Shown here one piece after another: positions 41,377 through 51,123 of a stretch of DNA of 64,000 nt. A model generated the notes under the pieces. The model worked only from the letters and a program-made list of their open reading frames with translations. It had not been told where the DNA came from and did no database searches. Position 1 is the first letter of the stretch, and every line of letters begins with the position of its first letter. Origin of the DNA: Bryobacterales bacterium (GTDB taxonomy: Bacteria; Acidobacteriota; Terriglobia; Bryobacterales; Bryobacteraceae); the NCBI GenBank assembly GCA_003167495.1, contig PMSX01000050.1:2614-66613 (forward strand). The letters are read 5' to 3'. The translations under genes and the position numbers were made by a program.

Positions 41377-41708
41377 AGTATTTTCTTGCGGTGCTTGCGA
41401 TGGTGACTCTTCTCCAGGCAGCAGATTCGGAAGCCCAAAAGACGCACTTAGCGGTGGGGCGTGATCTTTACCGCGAGAACTGCTCGGTTTGTCATGACAT
41501 CGATAAGGACAAAGCACATTCGCACAAGCTTGGCCCGAGCTTGAATCACTTATTTAAGAATGAAACGCTGCCCTTGAGCCACGGCAAGCCGACCCGGCAG
41601 TACGTAGAAGTGAGGATCAAATTTGGCGGCGCGATTATGCCTGCATTCGGCAAGCGCCTGACGCCGGACGAAATTACGGCCTTGATCGACTATATCGATT
41701 CGAAGTAA
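41373..41708 (+). CDS. actE: alternative complex III monohaem cytochrome c subunit ActE
   Basis: A 111-residue class I cytochrome c with a signal (YFLAVLAMVTLLQAADS). The haem motif is CSVCH at 37-41; the likely axial Met is in AIMPAFGKRL, followed by the closing helix LTPDEITALIDYIDS. ATG 41373 overlaps the actD stop (ATGA). ActE is the exit cytochrome towards the terminal oxidase. The cluster ends here: no actF and no cytochrome oxidase gene follows. Confidence 0.92.
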   Translation: MKYFLAVLAMVTLLQAADSEAQKTHLAVGRDLYRENCSVCHDIDKDKAHSHKLGPSLNHLFKNETLPLSHGKPTRQYVEVRIKFGGAIMPAFGKRLTPDEITALIDYIDSK

Positions 41709-41734
41709 ATTTCTTGGCCCCTCTAAATCGCGCT

Positions 41735-42376
41735 TCACGGTAGAAGTCGCGTTTGTGCTACCAGTTGACTCAGACGGTTCTTCACATCAGGCCATTCTTG
41801 GGCGAGGATTGAGTAGCGCACTGAATCGCGAGCGGTAAAGTCCGTAGCCATTCTATGTGCACGGAGTATTCCCTCAAACCTCCCACCTATCCGTTCAAGT
41901 GCTGCGCGTGAACGGGCGTTGCGCGCGTCTGTGTGAAAGCAGACGCGAAGAACCTCCCAAGACTCAAAGGCATGGGTCAACATGAGGAGTTTGGCCTCCG
42001 TGTTCGCCCCGGTGCGGATTGCTGAACGAGTCAGCCACGTGTGACCGATCTCACACACATCCGGGAAATGGCGGCCATGGCGCGCGGCGCCTTCGGGCCA
42101 AGCCCATTGTTCTAAATTCCAGAAGCGAGTGGAGCCGACGACCTCGCTGTCACTCACACGCACAATTGCGAATGGGAACGCAGTTCCGGCGTCTCGCCAA
42201 GCTAGAGCGGTTTCGATATATCTGTCTACCGCGATCTTGCCCTGTGGCACGGGACTCCACTTATAAAGGGATGGGTCGGTTGCCGAGGCGGCTACTAGAG
42301 CATTAGCGAAACTGTGGTTCAACGGTTCAAGACGAACCAGCTTGCCCGAAAGTGCAAAAAGACTTTTTGTTCCCAT
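41735..42376 (-). CDS. GNAT family N-acetyltransferase (RimJ/RimL type)
   Basis: A 213-residue acetyltransferase. The substrate-side beta sheet shows AWRDAGTAFPFAIVRVSDSE and VVGSTRFWNL. The acetyl-CoA region is less canonical (IGHTWLTRSAIRTGANTEAK, where RRTGVNTEAK-type words mark the RimJ/L subgroup), followed by VCFHTDARNARSRAALERIG and FEGILRAHR. It probably acetylates a protein N-terminus, an amino acid or an antibiotic. It converges with actE, with stops 26 bases apart. Confidence 0.88.
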   Translation of the reverse strand: MGTKSLFALSGKLVRLEPLNHSFANALVAASATDPSLYKWSPVPQGKIAVDRYIETALAWRDAGTAFPFAIVRVSDSEVVGSTRFWNLEQWAWPEGAARHGRHFPDVCEIGHTWLTRSAIRTGANTEAKLLMLTHAFESWEVLRVCFHTDARNARSRAALERIGGRFEGILRAHRMATDFTARDSVRYSILAQEWPDVKNRLSQLVAQTRLLP

Positions 42377-42423
42377 CTGTAGCGGATTGAACAGGCGGTG
42401 GGCAGCGCACCACCTTTGCTAGT

Positions 42424-42804
42424 CTACTGGGCGTTCTTCAATTCCACAACCATCACTTCAATTGGCTCCTTCCCGACATTGACATCGGCGTGCATGGTGC
42501 CTGGCTTGCTCGTCGTCAGCCAGTAGGCCTTGCCAACCTCCCAATGGTTCATTTCGCTTTCGCCGGTTTGTTGGACAATTTTCATGTCGCCGCCGACAAG
42601 CGGTATGATCACGCGCGGGTGTTCGTGGCGATGCATAGCAAGAGGCGCGTTGGGCGTGACAGTAGCTTTCCAGACGCGGACGTCGCTGTTCTCAAACTGG
42701 GGGATACGGACAGTGCCGCCGGTTTGGCCCGTGGGCGTGGCCGCACCGCCGCTCGCCAGCAAAAGAATAGCCGCCGCCGCAACACTACCCCAAAACGTTT
42801 TCAT
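42424..42804 (-). CDS. secreted cupin-domain protein
   Basis: A 126-residue protein with a signal peptide (VAAAAILLLASGGAA). The mature part is a single small cupin: APLAMHRHEHPRVIIPLVGG supplies the metal-ligand His cluster and a Glu, and WLTTSKPGTMHADVNVG supplies the second motif His. The enzymatic role, if any, is unknown. It lies 2 bases after ftsZ on the same strand, so it may be read through from the dcw operon. Confidence 0.75.
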   Translation of the reverse strand: MKTFWGSVAAAAILLLASGGAATPTGQTGGTVRIPQFENSDVRVWKATVTPNAPLAMHRHEHPRVIIPLVGGDMKIVQQTGESEMNHWEVGKAYWLTTSKPGTMHADVNVGKEPIEVMVVELKNAQ

Positions 42805-42806
42805 GT

Positions 42807-44030
42807 TCAGGCTCCCGCCGCGCGACGCTGCTTGCGCAGAATGGCCGGCATTTCGTAATCATCATCGCTGAGCAAATCTTGCTGCGCCAGCGCGGGTTCA
42901 GGCTCAGGCTCGACCGCAGCGGGGACGAAAGGCTCTGGATCGGCCACATATGCCGGCTCTTGTTGTGGCATCGGAGGTGGCATTGTGGACACTTCGGCGC
43001 CGATAGTTGGACTAAAGGGGAAGTGTGAACCGCGGCGATCGATCTCCGGCAGCGAATCGCGCTGAAAGCCTGTGGCGATGACCGTCACCTTCACATCCTT
43101 GCCCATGCGCTCATCCATCACCACGCCGAAGTTGATTTGGACATCCTCATTCTTTGTAGCGGCGCGAATGAGGTTGCATGCTTCATTCACATCATGAATG
43201 CCAAGCTCGCTAGACGCCGTAATGTTGATCAAAACGCCGCGCGCACCAAGCACACCGCCCTCTTCCATCAGCGGACTATTAATAGCCTTCTGCGCCGCTT
43301 CGACAGGGGCGTTATCGCCAGAGGCGATGGCCGTACCCATCATGGCGTAACCCATGCCGAGCATGATGGTGCGGATATCGGAAAAGTCGCGGTTGATGAT
43401 GCCGGGTGTTGTGATGATGTCGGCAATGCCCTGCACAGCTTGCCGGAGAACATCGTCGGCCATGCGGAACGCGTCCATGAACTTAGCGCCTTTGGGCACC
43501 AAGGCCAGCAGCTTTTCATTCGGGATGCTGATGACGGTATCGCAGCAGCCGGCCAGCTCGGCCAATCCTCGCTCAGCTTGGCGCATGCGGCGCGGCCCTT
43601 CAAAAGAGAACGGCTTGGTGACAACCGCGACTGTGAGGGCGTTGAGCTCTTTGGCAAGAGACGCCACCACAGGCGCAGCGCCAGTGCCCGTGCCACCTCC
43701 GAGTCCGGCCGTGACAAAGACCATGTCCGCGCCTTCGAGAATCTCGATGATCTGCTCCGTGTCTTCGAGAGCAGCTTGACGCCCGACGGCCGGGTCGGCG
43801 CCCGCGCCCAAACCGCTGGTGAGTTTTTTCCCAACCGCGAGTTTGTTGGCCACCGGCGAGGCTGCCAGGGCCTGCTTATCGGTATTGAGAATGAAGAATT
43901 CAATGCCGCTCAGACCTTCCTGCAACATCCGGCCGACCGCGTTTGACCCGCCGCCGCCCACGCCTACAACCTTAATGCGTGTGCCTAGATTTACTTCCTC
44001 GGCCATGAGGAACTTCAGATCGTCTGCCAT
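42807..44030 (-). CDS. ftsZ: cell division GTPase FtsZ
   Basis: This tubulin homologue forms the Z ring. In 407 residues the GTP-binding tubulin signature [10 protein letters not shown] lies at 111-120, preceded by [15 protein letters not shown], with the T7 loop region [12 protein letters not shown] variable Pro/Glu-rich linker (about 325-385) leads to the conserved C-terminal peptide [17 protein letters not shown], the docking site for FtsA and others. It is the last dcw gene, 22 bases after ftsA. Confidence 0.98.
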   Translation of the reverse strand: MADDLKFLMAEEVNLGTRIKVVGVGGGGSNAVGRMLQEGLSGIEFFILNTDKQALAASPVANKLAVGKKLTSGLGAGADPAVGRQAALEDTEQIIEILEGADMVFVTAGLGGGTGTGAAPVVASLAKELNALTVAVVTKPFSFEGPRRMRQAERGLAELAGCCDTVISIPNEKLLALVPKGAKFMDAFRMADDVLRQAVQGIADIITTPGIINRDFSDIRTIMLGMGYAMMGTAIASGDNAPVEAAQKAINSPLMEEGGVLGARGVLINITASSELGIHDVNEACNLIRAATKNEDVQINFGVVMDERMGKDVKVTVIATGFQRDSLPEIDRRGSHFPFSPTIGAEVSTMPPPMPQQEPAYVADPEPFVPAAVEPEPEPALAQQDLLSDDDYEMPAILRKQRRAAGA

Positions 44031-44052
44031 ATCGTTTACACTCCCTTCCTGC

Positions 44053-45249
44053 TTACTTGACTGCGGAACCAGATACGCTGGTCGACGTTCTCTTCCAATC
44101 TCGTTTCAATTTCAACCGTCCGGAATACATCGCCAATCCGCCAGCCGTGGTCCACGTGGGATTGTCGAGTTCAGCGGGCCAGTCTTCAATGCCCAGGGCC
44201 AAACCTTTACGCGCCTGACAGTGTATGATGCGCTCGGCCACGTCGCACATGCCGGGCAACAGGGCGCCGCCGCCCGTTACAACGACGCCTTCTAACAGGT
44301 TCTGCTCCATGCCCAAGCGCAGCACCTCTTCATAAACCCGTTCGAAAATCTGCTCAGCGCGCGCTTCCAGAATTTCGTTCAACTGCCGGCAACTGGCTTC
44401 GCGGATGCCGCGGCCATCGGCCGAAGGCAACTCAACCAGTGTATTTTCGGGCGCCGAATCGGCGATGGCCGAACCGAATTCACGCTTCAATCCTTCGGCG
44501 AAATCGACGTTCACTTTGAACAGACGCGCCACATCGCGAGTGAAATGGTCCGCGCCAATGGGCAGGCTCGTGGCCAGCAGCAAAGAATCGCCATCGTAGA
44601 TCACAACTTCCGTGGACTGTGCGCCGATATCGACTATGACAGCGCCCCGCGCGCGATCTTCCGGCAAGACCGAAGCATAAGCGGCGGCAATGCCTTCGAA
44701 AACAGACTCTTCCACAGCCAGATGGGAACGGTGAACCGCCGACACAATGGCTTGATGCTCATGCAGCGAGACGGTGACAACCAGGATATTCGCTTCCAAG
44801 CGCGCGCCGAGGATTCCTTTAGGATTGCGATAACCGGAGCGGCCGTCGAGAGTAAAGTCCTGCGGGCAGATTTGCAGAATCTCACGGTCTTCTTCGAGGC
44901 GCACGCGAGCGGCGAGTTCCACAGCGTACTTTAAATCTCCGGGTTCGATCTCACGCCGCCTGCCGAACTCATAGATGCCGCGGCTATTGACGCCGGCGAC
45001 GCAACCACCTACGCCAATCAACGCTGAGTCAGGCGAGGCCTGCGCTTTTCTCTCCGCTTCGTGTAAAGCGACACGAATACTCTCGGCCAGCGCTTCCTGG
45101 TCTCCCAGGCGCGCTTTGGTCCAGGCTTGGACAGGAGCTTCGCCATAGCCCAAAAAGCGCGTGCTGAAGTCTTCCAACGCGCAGATAACAACGCGCGTGC
45201 TGCTGCTGCCCAGATCCAGACCAACGGCCAATTTGGTTTTACTGCTCAA
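44053..45249 (-). CDS. ftsA: cell division protein FtsA
   Basis: This actin-like ATPase tethers FtsZ to the membrane. The 398-residue protein has the phosphate-1 motif [14 protein letters not shown], the 1C domain, phosphate-2 [16 protein letters not shown] and the adenosine motif [14 protein letters not shown]. The C-terminal membrane helix is short and basic ([11 protein letters not shown]). The start is TTG 45249, overlapping the ftsQ 3' end by 11 bases, so it is translationally coupled. Confidence 0.96.
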   Translation of the reverse strand: MSSKTKLAVGLDLGSSSTRVVICALEDFSTRFLGYGEAPVQAWTKARLGDQEALAESIRVALHEAERKAQASPDSALIGVGGCVAGVNSRGIYEFGRRREIEPGDLKYAVELAARVRLEEDREILQICPQDFTLDGRSGYRNPKGILGARLEANILVVTVSLHEHQAIVSAVHRSHLAVEESVFEGIAAAYASVLPEDRARGAVIVDIGAQSTEVVIYDGDSLLLATSLPIGADHFTRDVARLFKVNVDFAEGLKREFGSAIADSAPENTLVELPSADGRGIREASCRQLNEILEARAEQIFERVYEEVLRLGMEQNLLEGVVVTGGGALLPGMCDVAERIIHCQARKGLALGIEDWPAELDNPTWTTAGGLAMYSGRLKLKRDWKRTSTSVSGSAVK

Positions 45250-46093
45250 ATCTCTTATCCCCTACTGCTGTAATCACGCCATCTACCCGCAGATCAAGCG
45301 TCGTGGCGTCTGGACGCTTCTCTCTGATTTCGCTATAGTTCGCCAAGAAATTGCGCAGCCTCTCGGCGTAGTTTTCTTCTCCCAGCATCAAATTCACAAC
45401 TTGATTACCCACGTGCTCGGCCACTATAAGGTTGTTGGGGTCGGAGGCGTCGACCTCCGAGACTTGTGCTCCCAATGGGCCGATCTCGCTCAGCAAGGCA
45501 GTGGCTCGCATCACGCGGGCGCGCCGGCCTTCGATAGATTCGTTCTCGCGCAAGCCAGAGATGACTGGGAGAGTAAACTTGGCGGCTACGCGCGGACGCA
45601 GAATATGCCCGTAGCGATCGATCAACGCCAGCCTGGCCACACCGTCGACGTTGTGAGCCTGTGACAGGCGGACAAAGGCCACGGGTTCGCGCTCGTGAAT
45701 GGCCACTTTCAGCGTGTCCGGCCATACCTTCGAAACAGCCGCATCCTGCACCCAATCGATCGCAAGCAATTGCTCGCGCCGGGCTTGTAGCGGAACCAGA
45801 TAAAGACTCCGCCCGAAGTCTTGTGCGAAGACGTGACGGACTTGGGAAGCTGACGCATAATGAACTCCCTCCACTACCAGATTTGGACTTTGCCCTGCCA
45901 ACTCTTCCGCTTCCGCCACACGGAAACGGTCGTCTTTGATCAAAAATTCTTCTGCCAGATGCCATGCGAACAAAGAACCCACCATGAGGACGATGCCGGT
46001 AAACAGCCAAAACGCCAAGCGGCCCCAATGCATGCCGGCGAACAAGCTTGGAGTCGCATTTGCATCGTCGATAGGTAATCTGCGGCGCGCCAA
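45239..46093 (-). CDS. ftsQ: cell division protein FtsQ/DivIB
   Basis: A bitopic divisome protein of 284 residues: a short cytoplasmic N-terminus, one membrane helix (LAFWLFTGIVLMVGSLFAWH, about 26-45), then a POTRA domain (PNLVVEGVHYASASQVRHVF) and the FtsQ beta domain (DWVQDAAVSKVWPDTLKVAI, REREPVAFVRL-like). It recruits FtsB/FtsL and regulates septal synthesis. It directly abuts murC and overlaps ftsA. Confidence 0.93.
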   Translation of the reverse strand: MARRRLPIDDANATPSLFAGMHWGRLAFWLFTGIVLMVGSLFAWHLAEEFLIKDDRFRVAEAEELAGQSPNLVVEGVHYASASQVRHVFAQDFGRSLYLVPLQARREQLLAIDWVQDAAVSKVWPDTLKVAIHEREPVAFVRLSQAHNVDGVARLALIDRYGHILRPRVAAKFTLPVISGLRENESIEGRRARVMRATALLSEIGPLGAQVSEVDASDPNNLIVAEHVGNQVVNLMLGEENYAERLRNFLANYSEIREKRPDATTLDLRVDGVITAVGDKRFEQ

Positions 46094-47473
46094 TTATGCT
46101 CCACCTCGCAGTGTTTCCAAAATCTTTTCGGCGGCCTGCGAAACACTGCCTGCGCCGAGCGTCACAATCAAATCTCCTGGAGCGGCAGCGGATGCAATGG
46201 CGGCCACTCCTTCGTCCATAGTGGCCGCGTAATTCGCTGAACGGTGTCCGAAAGAACGGATTTTCTCCACCAGGGCTTGCGCGGTGACTCCTTCAATCGC
46301 CGGCTCAGAGGCGGCGTAGATATCCAAAAGGTACAAGCTGTCGGCCTGGTTGAAAGCGCCGGCGAAATCGTCCATCAAAAACTTGGTGCGCGAAAAGCGA
46401 TGGGGCTGAAACAGCACGTGGATCTTCTTGTAGGGACCCAAGCGAGCTGCCGCGAGCGTAGCCTTCACTTCGGTGGGATGGTGGCCGTAATCGTCCAACA
46501 CGGTAATGCCGTTTTCGACACCGCGCACGGAGAAACGGCGGTCCACACCACTGAAGGCTGCCAGGCCTTCGCGAATCTGTGCTACGGAGGCGTCCATTTC
46601 CAAACCAATGCCAGCAGCGGCCGTAGCATTCAAGACGTTGTGAAGGCCGGGCGAGTTCAGGTGAAAATCTCCCAACTCGGTGCCATGCCTGCGCAACGAA
46701 AAGTCACTGCCAGCGGGGCCGAGGCGGACGTTCAGAATCTCCAAATCCACTTGCGCCGCACGGCCATAAGTAATAGTGCGCCGCCGAATGTTGGGGAAGA
46801 TTTTTTGAATATTCTCGTCTTCCATACACAGAACCGCAGCTCCATAGAAGGGCACCTTGTTTACGAACTCAGTAAAAGCGGTTTGAATTTCTTCGAGCGA
46901 AGCGTAGTGATCCAGATGTTCGCGGTCGATATTCGTCACCACCGCCAAAATGGGCGCGAGTTTGAGGAATGAGCCATCGCTTTCGTCGGATTCTACGACG
47001 AGGATGGTGCTCTTACCGACTCGCGCATTCGAACCCTGCATAGCGGCGACGCGCCCGCCCACGACGACTGTGGGATCGAGGTTGGCCGTATTCAAAATCG
47101 AAGCCACCATGGACGTGGTGGTAGTCTTGCCGTGGCTGCCCGCGATAGCGATACCGAACTTCAAGCGCATGAGTTCCGCCAAAAGTTCGCCGCGCGGAAT
47201 AACAGGAATTTGAAGACGACGCGCCTCTGCCACCTCCGGATTGGCCGGATCAAGGGCGGACGTGACGACCACCGCTTTGGCGCCGGCGACATTTTCGGCG
47301 CGATGACCCACCTGGACGGTAGCGCCCAGTTTGGTGAGCCGTTCCGTTATCGGGCTCAATTTGGCGTCCGATCCAGAAACCTGGTATCCGAGAGTGAGTA
47401 GAACTTCAGCGATCGCACTCATTCCAATGCCCCCGATGCCAACGAAGTGGACGTGCTGGGGCTTAAAAAACAT
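46094..47473 (-). CDS. murC: UDP-N-acetylmuramate--L-alanine ligase
   Basis: MurC adds L-Ala to UDP-MurNAc with ATP. The 459-residue protein has the N-terminal UDP-binding motif HFVGIGGIGMSAIAEVL, the Mur-ligase P-loop GSHGKTTTTS (112-121), and DDYGHHPTEVKATLAAAR and FQPHRFSRT in the C-terminal domain. It is separated from murG by 56 bases of AT-rich DNA, the largest gap between the Mur genes, which could carry an internal promoter. Confidence 0.98.
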   Translation of the reverse strand: MFFKPQHVHFVGIGGIGMSAIAEVLLTLGYQVSGSDAKLSPITERLTKLGATVQVGHRAENVAGAKAVVVTSALDPANPEVAEARRLQIPVIPRGELLAELMRLKFGIAIAGSHGKTTTTSMVASILNTANLDPTVVVGGRVAAMQGSNARVGKSTILVVESDESDGSFLKLAPILAVVTNIDREHLDHYASLEEIQTAFTEFVNKVPFYGAAVLCMEDENIQKIFPNIRRRTITYGRAAQVDLEILNVRLGPAGSDFSLRRHGTELGDFHLNSPGLHNVLNATAAAGIGLEMDASVAQIREGLAAFSGVDRRFSVRGVENGITVLDDYGHHPTEVKATLAAARLGPYKKIHVLFQPHRFSRTKFLMDDFAGAFNQADSLYLLDIYAASEPAIEGVTAQALVEKIRSFGHRSANYAATMDEGVAAIASAAAPGDLIVTLGAGSVSQAAEKILETLRGGA

Positions 47474-47529
47474 TTCTTGCCACTATTGTTTCGGCTTTAT
47501 TGTCTGGTGTCAAATAAAAACCCATATTT

Positions 47530-48612
47530 TTATAAGCGGGGCTTACTCTGGGCCGCTTCTTCCAGTACCATAGCGGCGCGGTCGGCCGCGCCAGGATGGG
47601 CAAACTGTCGTACTTGTTGGCGCATGGCGGCCAGCATTTCGGGTTTGCCGCGCAGATCGTCTACTTCGCGAAACAGGCGCTCGCCGCTCATTTCCGAATC
47701 CAGAACCATGCGCGCCGCAGCGGCATTTACCAGCGTTTTCGCGTTTTCTTTCTGATGGTCGTCGGCGGCGAAGGGCAGCGGCACCAAGATGGACGCCATG
47801 CCCGCGGCGGCAATTTCGTTGACGCCGCCCGCACCGGCGCGGCCCACCACGATATCCGCGCCCGAGAAAGCAGCCGCCATGTCTTTGATGAAGGGCACAA
47901 CTTCGCCGGCAACGCCGGCAAAGGTGAACTCGCGGGCCAGGGATTCATGCTCGGCGGCGCCCGTCTGATGAACAATGCGCACCTGCAGCCGGCTTGCGCG
48001 GAAATAGGGCCAGCTTTCTTTGGAAGCCCGATTTAACGTGCGCGCCCCGCGGCTGCCGCCGGTGATCAGAACCGTAAATTGCTGGCTCGGCTTGTGAGTG
48101 AGAGCGAAAAACTCGGGCCTCACGGGCAGACCTGTCACTTCAGCTCGATCGGCGGGAAACCAGCGACGGGCGGCTTCGAAACCGAGCAAAGCACGATAAA
48201 CACGCTTGGCCATTTTGCGATTGGCGAAGCCCGGAACGGAATTGGGCTCCATAATAACGAGCGGAATTCCAGCGAGCGCGGCGGCGAGCATCACGGGTCC
48301 AGCCACATATCCACCCATGCTGAACACGGCTTGCGCACCGAACTTGCGCAACAGACTCCAGGCTGCAGCAATGCCACCCGGCAACTGCGCCGCGCTGCGG
48401 ATTTGCTTGGCTAGCCCCACGCGATTTAAACCGCTGCTGCGTACAAATTGAATATCAAAACCAGACTCTGGAACAAGGCGCGCCTCCATGCCCTCTTGGG
48501 TGCCGATGAAGAGTAACCGATGGCCGCGCGCTTGCAAAACGCGCGCCACAGCCAGAGCGGGAAAGACATGCCCGCCCGTACCGCCACCAGTCAAAACGAA
48601 CGAATAGGCCAT
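47530..48612 (-). CDS. murG: UDP-GlcNAc:undecaprenyl-PP-MurNAc-pentapeptide GlcNAc transferase
   Basis: MurG (GT28) converts lipid I to lipid II on the inner leaflet. The 360-residue protein shows the glycine-rich loop GGGTGGHVFPALAVA, the second Gly-rich loop FSMGGYVAGPVMLAA, VLITGGSRGARTLN, and the donor-site motif IVVGRAGAGGVNEIAAAGMA with the expected GAG and E. It lies 2 bases from the end of ftsW. Confidence 0.98.
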   Translation of the reverse strand: MAYSFVLTGGGTGGHVFPALAVARVLQARGHRLLFIGTQEGMEARLVPESGFDIQFVRSSGLNRVGLAKQIRSAAQLPGGIAAAWSLLRKFGAQAVFSMGGYVAGPVMLAAALAGIPLVIMEPNSVPGFANRKMAKRVYRALLGFEAARRWFPADRAEVTGLPVRPEFFALTHKPSQQFTVLITGGSRGARTLNRASKESWPYFRASRLQVRIVHQTGAAEHESLAREFTFAGVAGEVVPFIKDMAAAFSGADIVVGRAGAGGVNEIAAAGMASILVPLPFAADDHQKENAKTLVNAAAARMVLDSEMSGERLFREVDDLRGKPEMLAAMRQQVRQFAHPGAADRAAMVLEEAAQSKPRL

Positions 48613-48614
48613 GG

Positions 48615-49757
48615 TCAGGGTGTATTCTCGCTTACGCTCAGCAGCATTCCCATGAGCAATAACGTGCTCAACAGAGAGCTTCCGCCGTTACTGATGAACG
48701 GAAGCGGAATGCCTTTGTTCGGGATCAAATCCAACACGACGCTAATGTTAATGAGTGCCTGCGCTACTACGCAAACAGTAACGCTCAGTGCCAGGTAGCG
48801 GCCAAAATTGTCATTGGCGCGCAGCGAAACGCTCAGACCGCGCCATAAAATGACGACAAAACCAGCAACCAGCCCGGCGGCTCCAAGGAACCCGGTTTCT
48901 TCGCCCACGACGGCGTAAATGAAATCGGTATGCGCCTCTGGAAGGTACAGCATCTTCTGCTTGCTCTCCATCAGGCCAACTCCTAACAAGCCGCCGGAAC
49001 CGAGAGCGATACGCGCCTGCATTTGCTGATAACCGGGGTCGCTGGTGGAAGCGGTTTTGTGGGCATAAGCAAGCACGTGGCCAGCGGGATCGATTTTGCT
49101 GAGAATGGCGTGATCTTTATCGACGAAGTCTAAGACCCGAGAGAGCCGGTAGGGCTTCATCGCGACAAAGGCAACGACCAGAAGCAGACCTAACACGGCA
49201 CAGACGGCCAAATAGCGCAGATCGACGCCGGCAACGAAGATGACGATAAACGTTGTAACGACTAAAACCACAGCCGTTCCAAGATCGGCGACGGCGACAA
49301 AGAGCGCCATGGCGGAAATAGAGATGGCGATGGGCGCGAGCGTGGAGCGATCGTTCACAGCGCCCAGCCTGCGGCAGAGAAAGAAGGCGAGGAATAGCGC
49401 GAGGGCCGGTTTAGCCAGTTCTGAGGGCTGCAGGGAGAGCGGCCCGCCACGCAACCAGCGGTGGCTGCCACCATCGGTGACATAAACGACAAGCAAGAGA
49501 AGCACAACGACGCCGAGGGCGGTAAACGCATACTTAGGTGTGTTCCAGCGCCGGTAATCGCGTTTCATGCAATAGAGCAGAACAATAAACGAGAAGACGG
49601 CCCAGCCAAGCTGGCGCACAAAGAAGTGCGTGCTGGGCCAGTGGTATTTCAACAAAGCCACACTCGAAGAGGCACTGTAGACCATCACCAAGCCAAAGCA
49701 GACCATGGTGAGGACAGCGAGAAACAGAATCCAGTCGGTTTTGAGTCTTTGGGCCAT
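48615..49757 (-). CDS. ftsW: septal peptidoglycan polymerase FtsW (SEDS family)
   Basis: A 380-residue, roughly ten-helix SEDS glycosyltransferase that polymerises lipid II with FtsI. Visible family stretches: LAVLTMVCFGLVMVYSASS, GGSHRWLRGGPLSLQPSELA, the catalytic-region loop around ALGSGGLLGVGLMESKQKM, LPEAHTDFIYAVVGEETGF and the closing KGIPLPFISNGGSSLL. It sits between murD and murG in the standard order. Confidence 0.96.
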   Translation of the reverse strand: MAQRLKTDWILFLAVLTMVCFGLVMVYSASSSVALLKYHWPSTHFFVRQLGWAVFSFIVLLYCMKRDYRRWNTPKYAFTALGVVVLLLLVVYVTDGGSHRWLRGGPLSLQPSELAKPALALFLAFFLCRRLGAVNDRSTLAPIAISISAMALFVAVADLGTAVVLVVTTFIVIFVAGVDLRYLAVCAVLGLLLVVAFVAMKPYRLSRVLDFVDKDHAILSKIDPAGHVLAYAHKTASTSDPGYQQMQARIALGSGGLLGVGLMESKQKMLYLPEAHTDFIYAVVGEETGFLGAAGLVAGFVVILWRGLSVSLRANDNFGRYLALSVTVCVVAQALINISVVLDLIPNKGIPLPFISNGGSSLLSTLLLMGMLLSVSENTP

Positions 49758-49764
49758 TTTTTGC

Positions 49765-51123
49765 TTACAACAATTGTGTCACTAAATGTTTAAAGTGTTT
49801 TCCGCGTTCTTCATAGTTCTGAAATTGATCGTAACTGGCGCAGGCAGGGGACAGCAGCACGGTATCGCCGGAGGACGCGTGGGCGCGGGCATAGGCAACG
49901 GCGCGTTCGAGCGTGCCGCAATCTGTTAAGGCAACGGAGCCGTCCAGTGCTTTGTGAATAATGGGCGCGGCCGCATAAGCATAAGGCGGTTCGGCGCCTA
50001 TCAAAAGAACACCCTTGGCCCGTTGGCGCAGGGGCGCGCGGAGCGGGGTGTAATCGCTGCCTTTGTCTTTTCCACCTAAGATAACCCAGAGACCGCACGG
50101 AAACGCGTCGATTGCTTTGAGAGAAGCGTCGACGTTGGTGGCTTTGGAATCGTTGTAGTATTCCACGCCGTCGAGAGTACGGACGAATTCGATACGATGC
50201 TCGACGCCGGGGAAAGAGGCGACGGCCGGACCAAGGGAAACGAGGGGCGCGCCCGCCAGATGAGCGAGAGCAGCCGCGGCCATTACGTTTTCAACATTGT
50301 GAAGGCCGCGCAATTTGATTTGCGAACGGTACATAAATGGCGCGTCGTTCCAAAGAAGTTGTTCGCCGTTTAGACAAACACCGTTGGGAACAGGTTGGGT
50401 GGCGCTGAACCAGGTCACTGTGGCTTTTGTGAGCGCGGCAAATCCGCGGCAGGTGGCATCGTCGTAATTCAGAACCGCCGCATCGCCGGCCTGCTGCGTT
50501 TCGAACAGGCGGGCTTTGGCGTGGGCGTATATTTCGAAGGTGTGATGGCGGTCGAGATGGTCGGGTGTGACGTTGAGGCACGCGGCGATCTGCGCGCGGA
50601 AATGGCTGATGGATTCGAGTTGAAAACTGGATAGTTCGAGGACGTTCCAGCGCTGCTCAGAGGAGGAATCAATCAAGGTAGTGACTGCCGTGCCGATGTT
50701 GCCGCCCACCTGGCACGAAATACCTGCTTGTTGCAAAAGGTGCTCGGTCAGCGCGGTGGTAGTGGTTTTGCCGTTAGAGCCGGTAATGCCGAGCACTGGG
50801 CCTTTCAGAAAGAAGGAGGCGAGTTCGACTTCGCCGGTGGTTGGAATGCCACGTTCGCGCGCTGCGATCAGCATGGGCAGGTCATAGGGCACGGCGGGTG
50901 AAAGGACGACCATGGTGGCCGCACCAATATTCGATTCATCCTGCGATAGAACCGGAACGCCCAGCTTGGCAAAATGTGCGTGCTCCTCCGGGGTAAGGGG
51001 CGACGAATCCATAGCGCGGACGCGCGCACCGTATTTGAGCAACAGTTCGATAGCCGCCACACCGGAGCGCTTGGTTCCGATAACGAGGATGTCTTGACCC
51101 GCGAATCTTGTTGGCGTGTGCGT
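49765..51123 (-). CDS. murD: UDP-N-acetylmuramoylalanine--D-glutamate ligase, start codon unclear
   Basis: MurD adds D-Glu to UDP-MurNAc-L-Ala. The P-loop GSNGKTTTT, CLNVTPDHLDRH and VILGGKDKGSDY are clear. The first in-frame ATG/GTG/TTG downstream of the mraY stop is GTG 51060, but that start would delete the N-terminal UDP-binding loop, encoded in frame just upstream as GQDILVIGTKRSG. Between mraY TAA (51126-51124) and 51060 the only codons are ACG, CAC, CCA, ACA, AGA, TTC, GCG, GGT, CAA, GAC, ATC, CTC, GTT and similar. Initiation at a rare codon (ATC 51090 or ACG) or a sequence error is needed. The whole open frame is given here. Confidence 0.9.
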   Translation of the reverse strand, partial: THTPTRFAGQDILVIGTKRSGVAAIELLLKYGARVRAMDSSPLTPEEHAHFAKLGVPVLSQDESNIGAATMVVLSPAVPYDLPMLIAARERGIPTTGEVELASFFLKGPVLGITGSNGKTTTTALTEHLLQQAGISCQVGGNIGTAVTTLIDSSSEQRWNVLELSSFQLESISHFRAQIAACLNVTPDHLDRHHTFEIYAHAKARLFETQQAGDAAVLNYDDATCRGFAALTKATVTWFSATQPVPNGVCLNGEQLLWNDAPFMYRSQIKLRGLHNVENVMAAAALAHLAGAPLVSLGPAVASFPGVEHRIEFVRTLDGVEYYNDSKATNVDASLKAIDAFPCGLWVILGGKDKGSDYTPLRAPLRQRAKGVLLIGAEPPYAYAAAPIIHKALDGSVALTDCGTLERAVAYARAHASSGDTVLLSPACASYDQFQNYEERGKHFKHLVTQLL

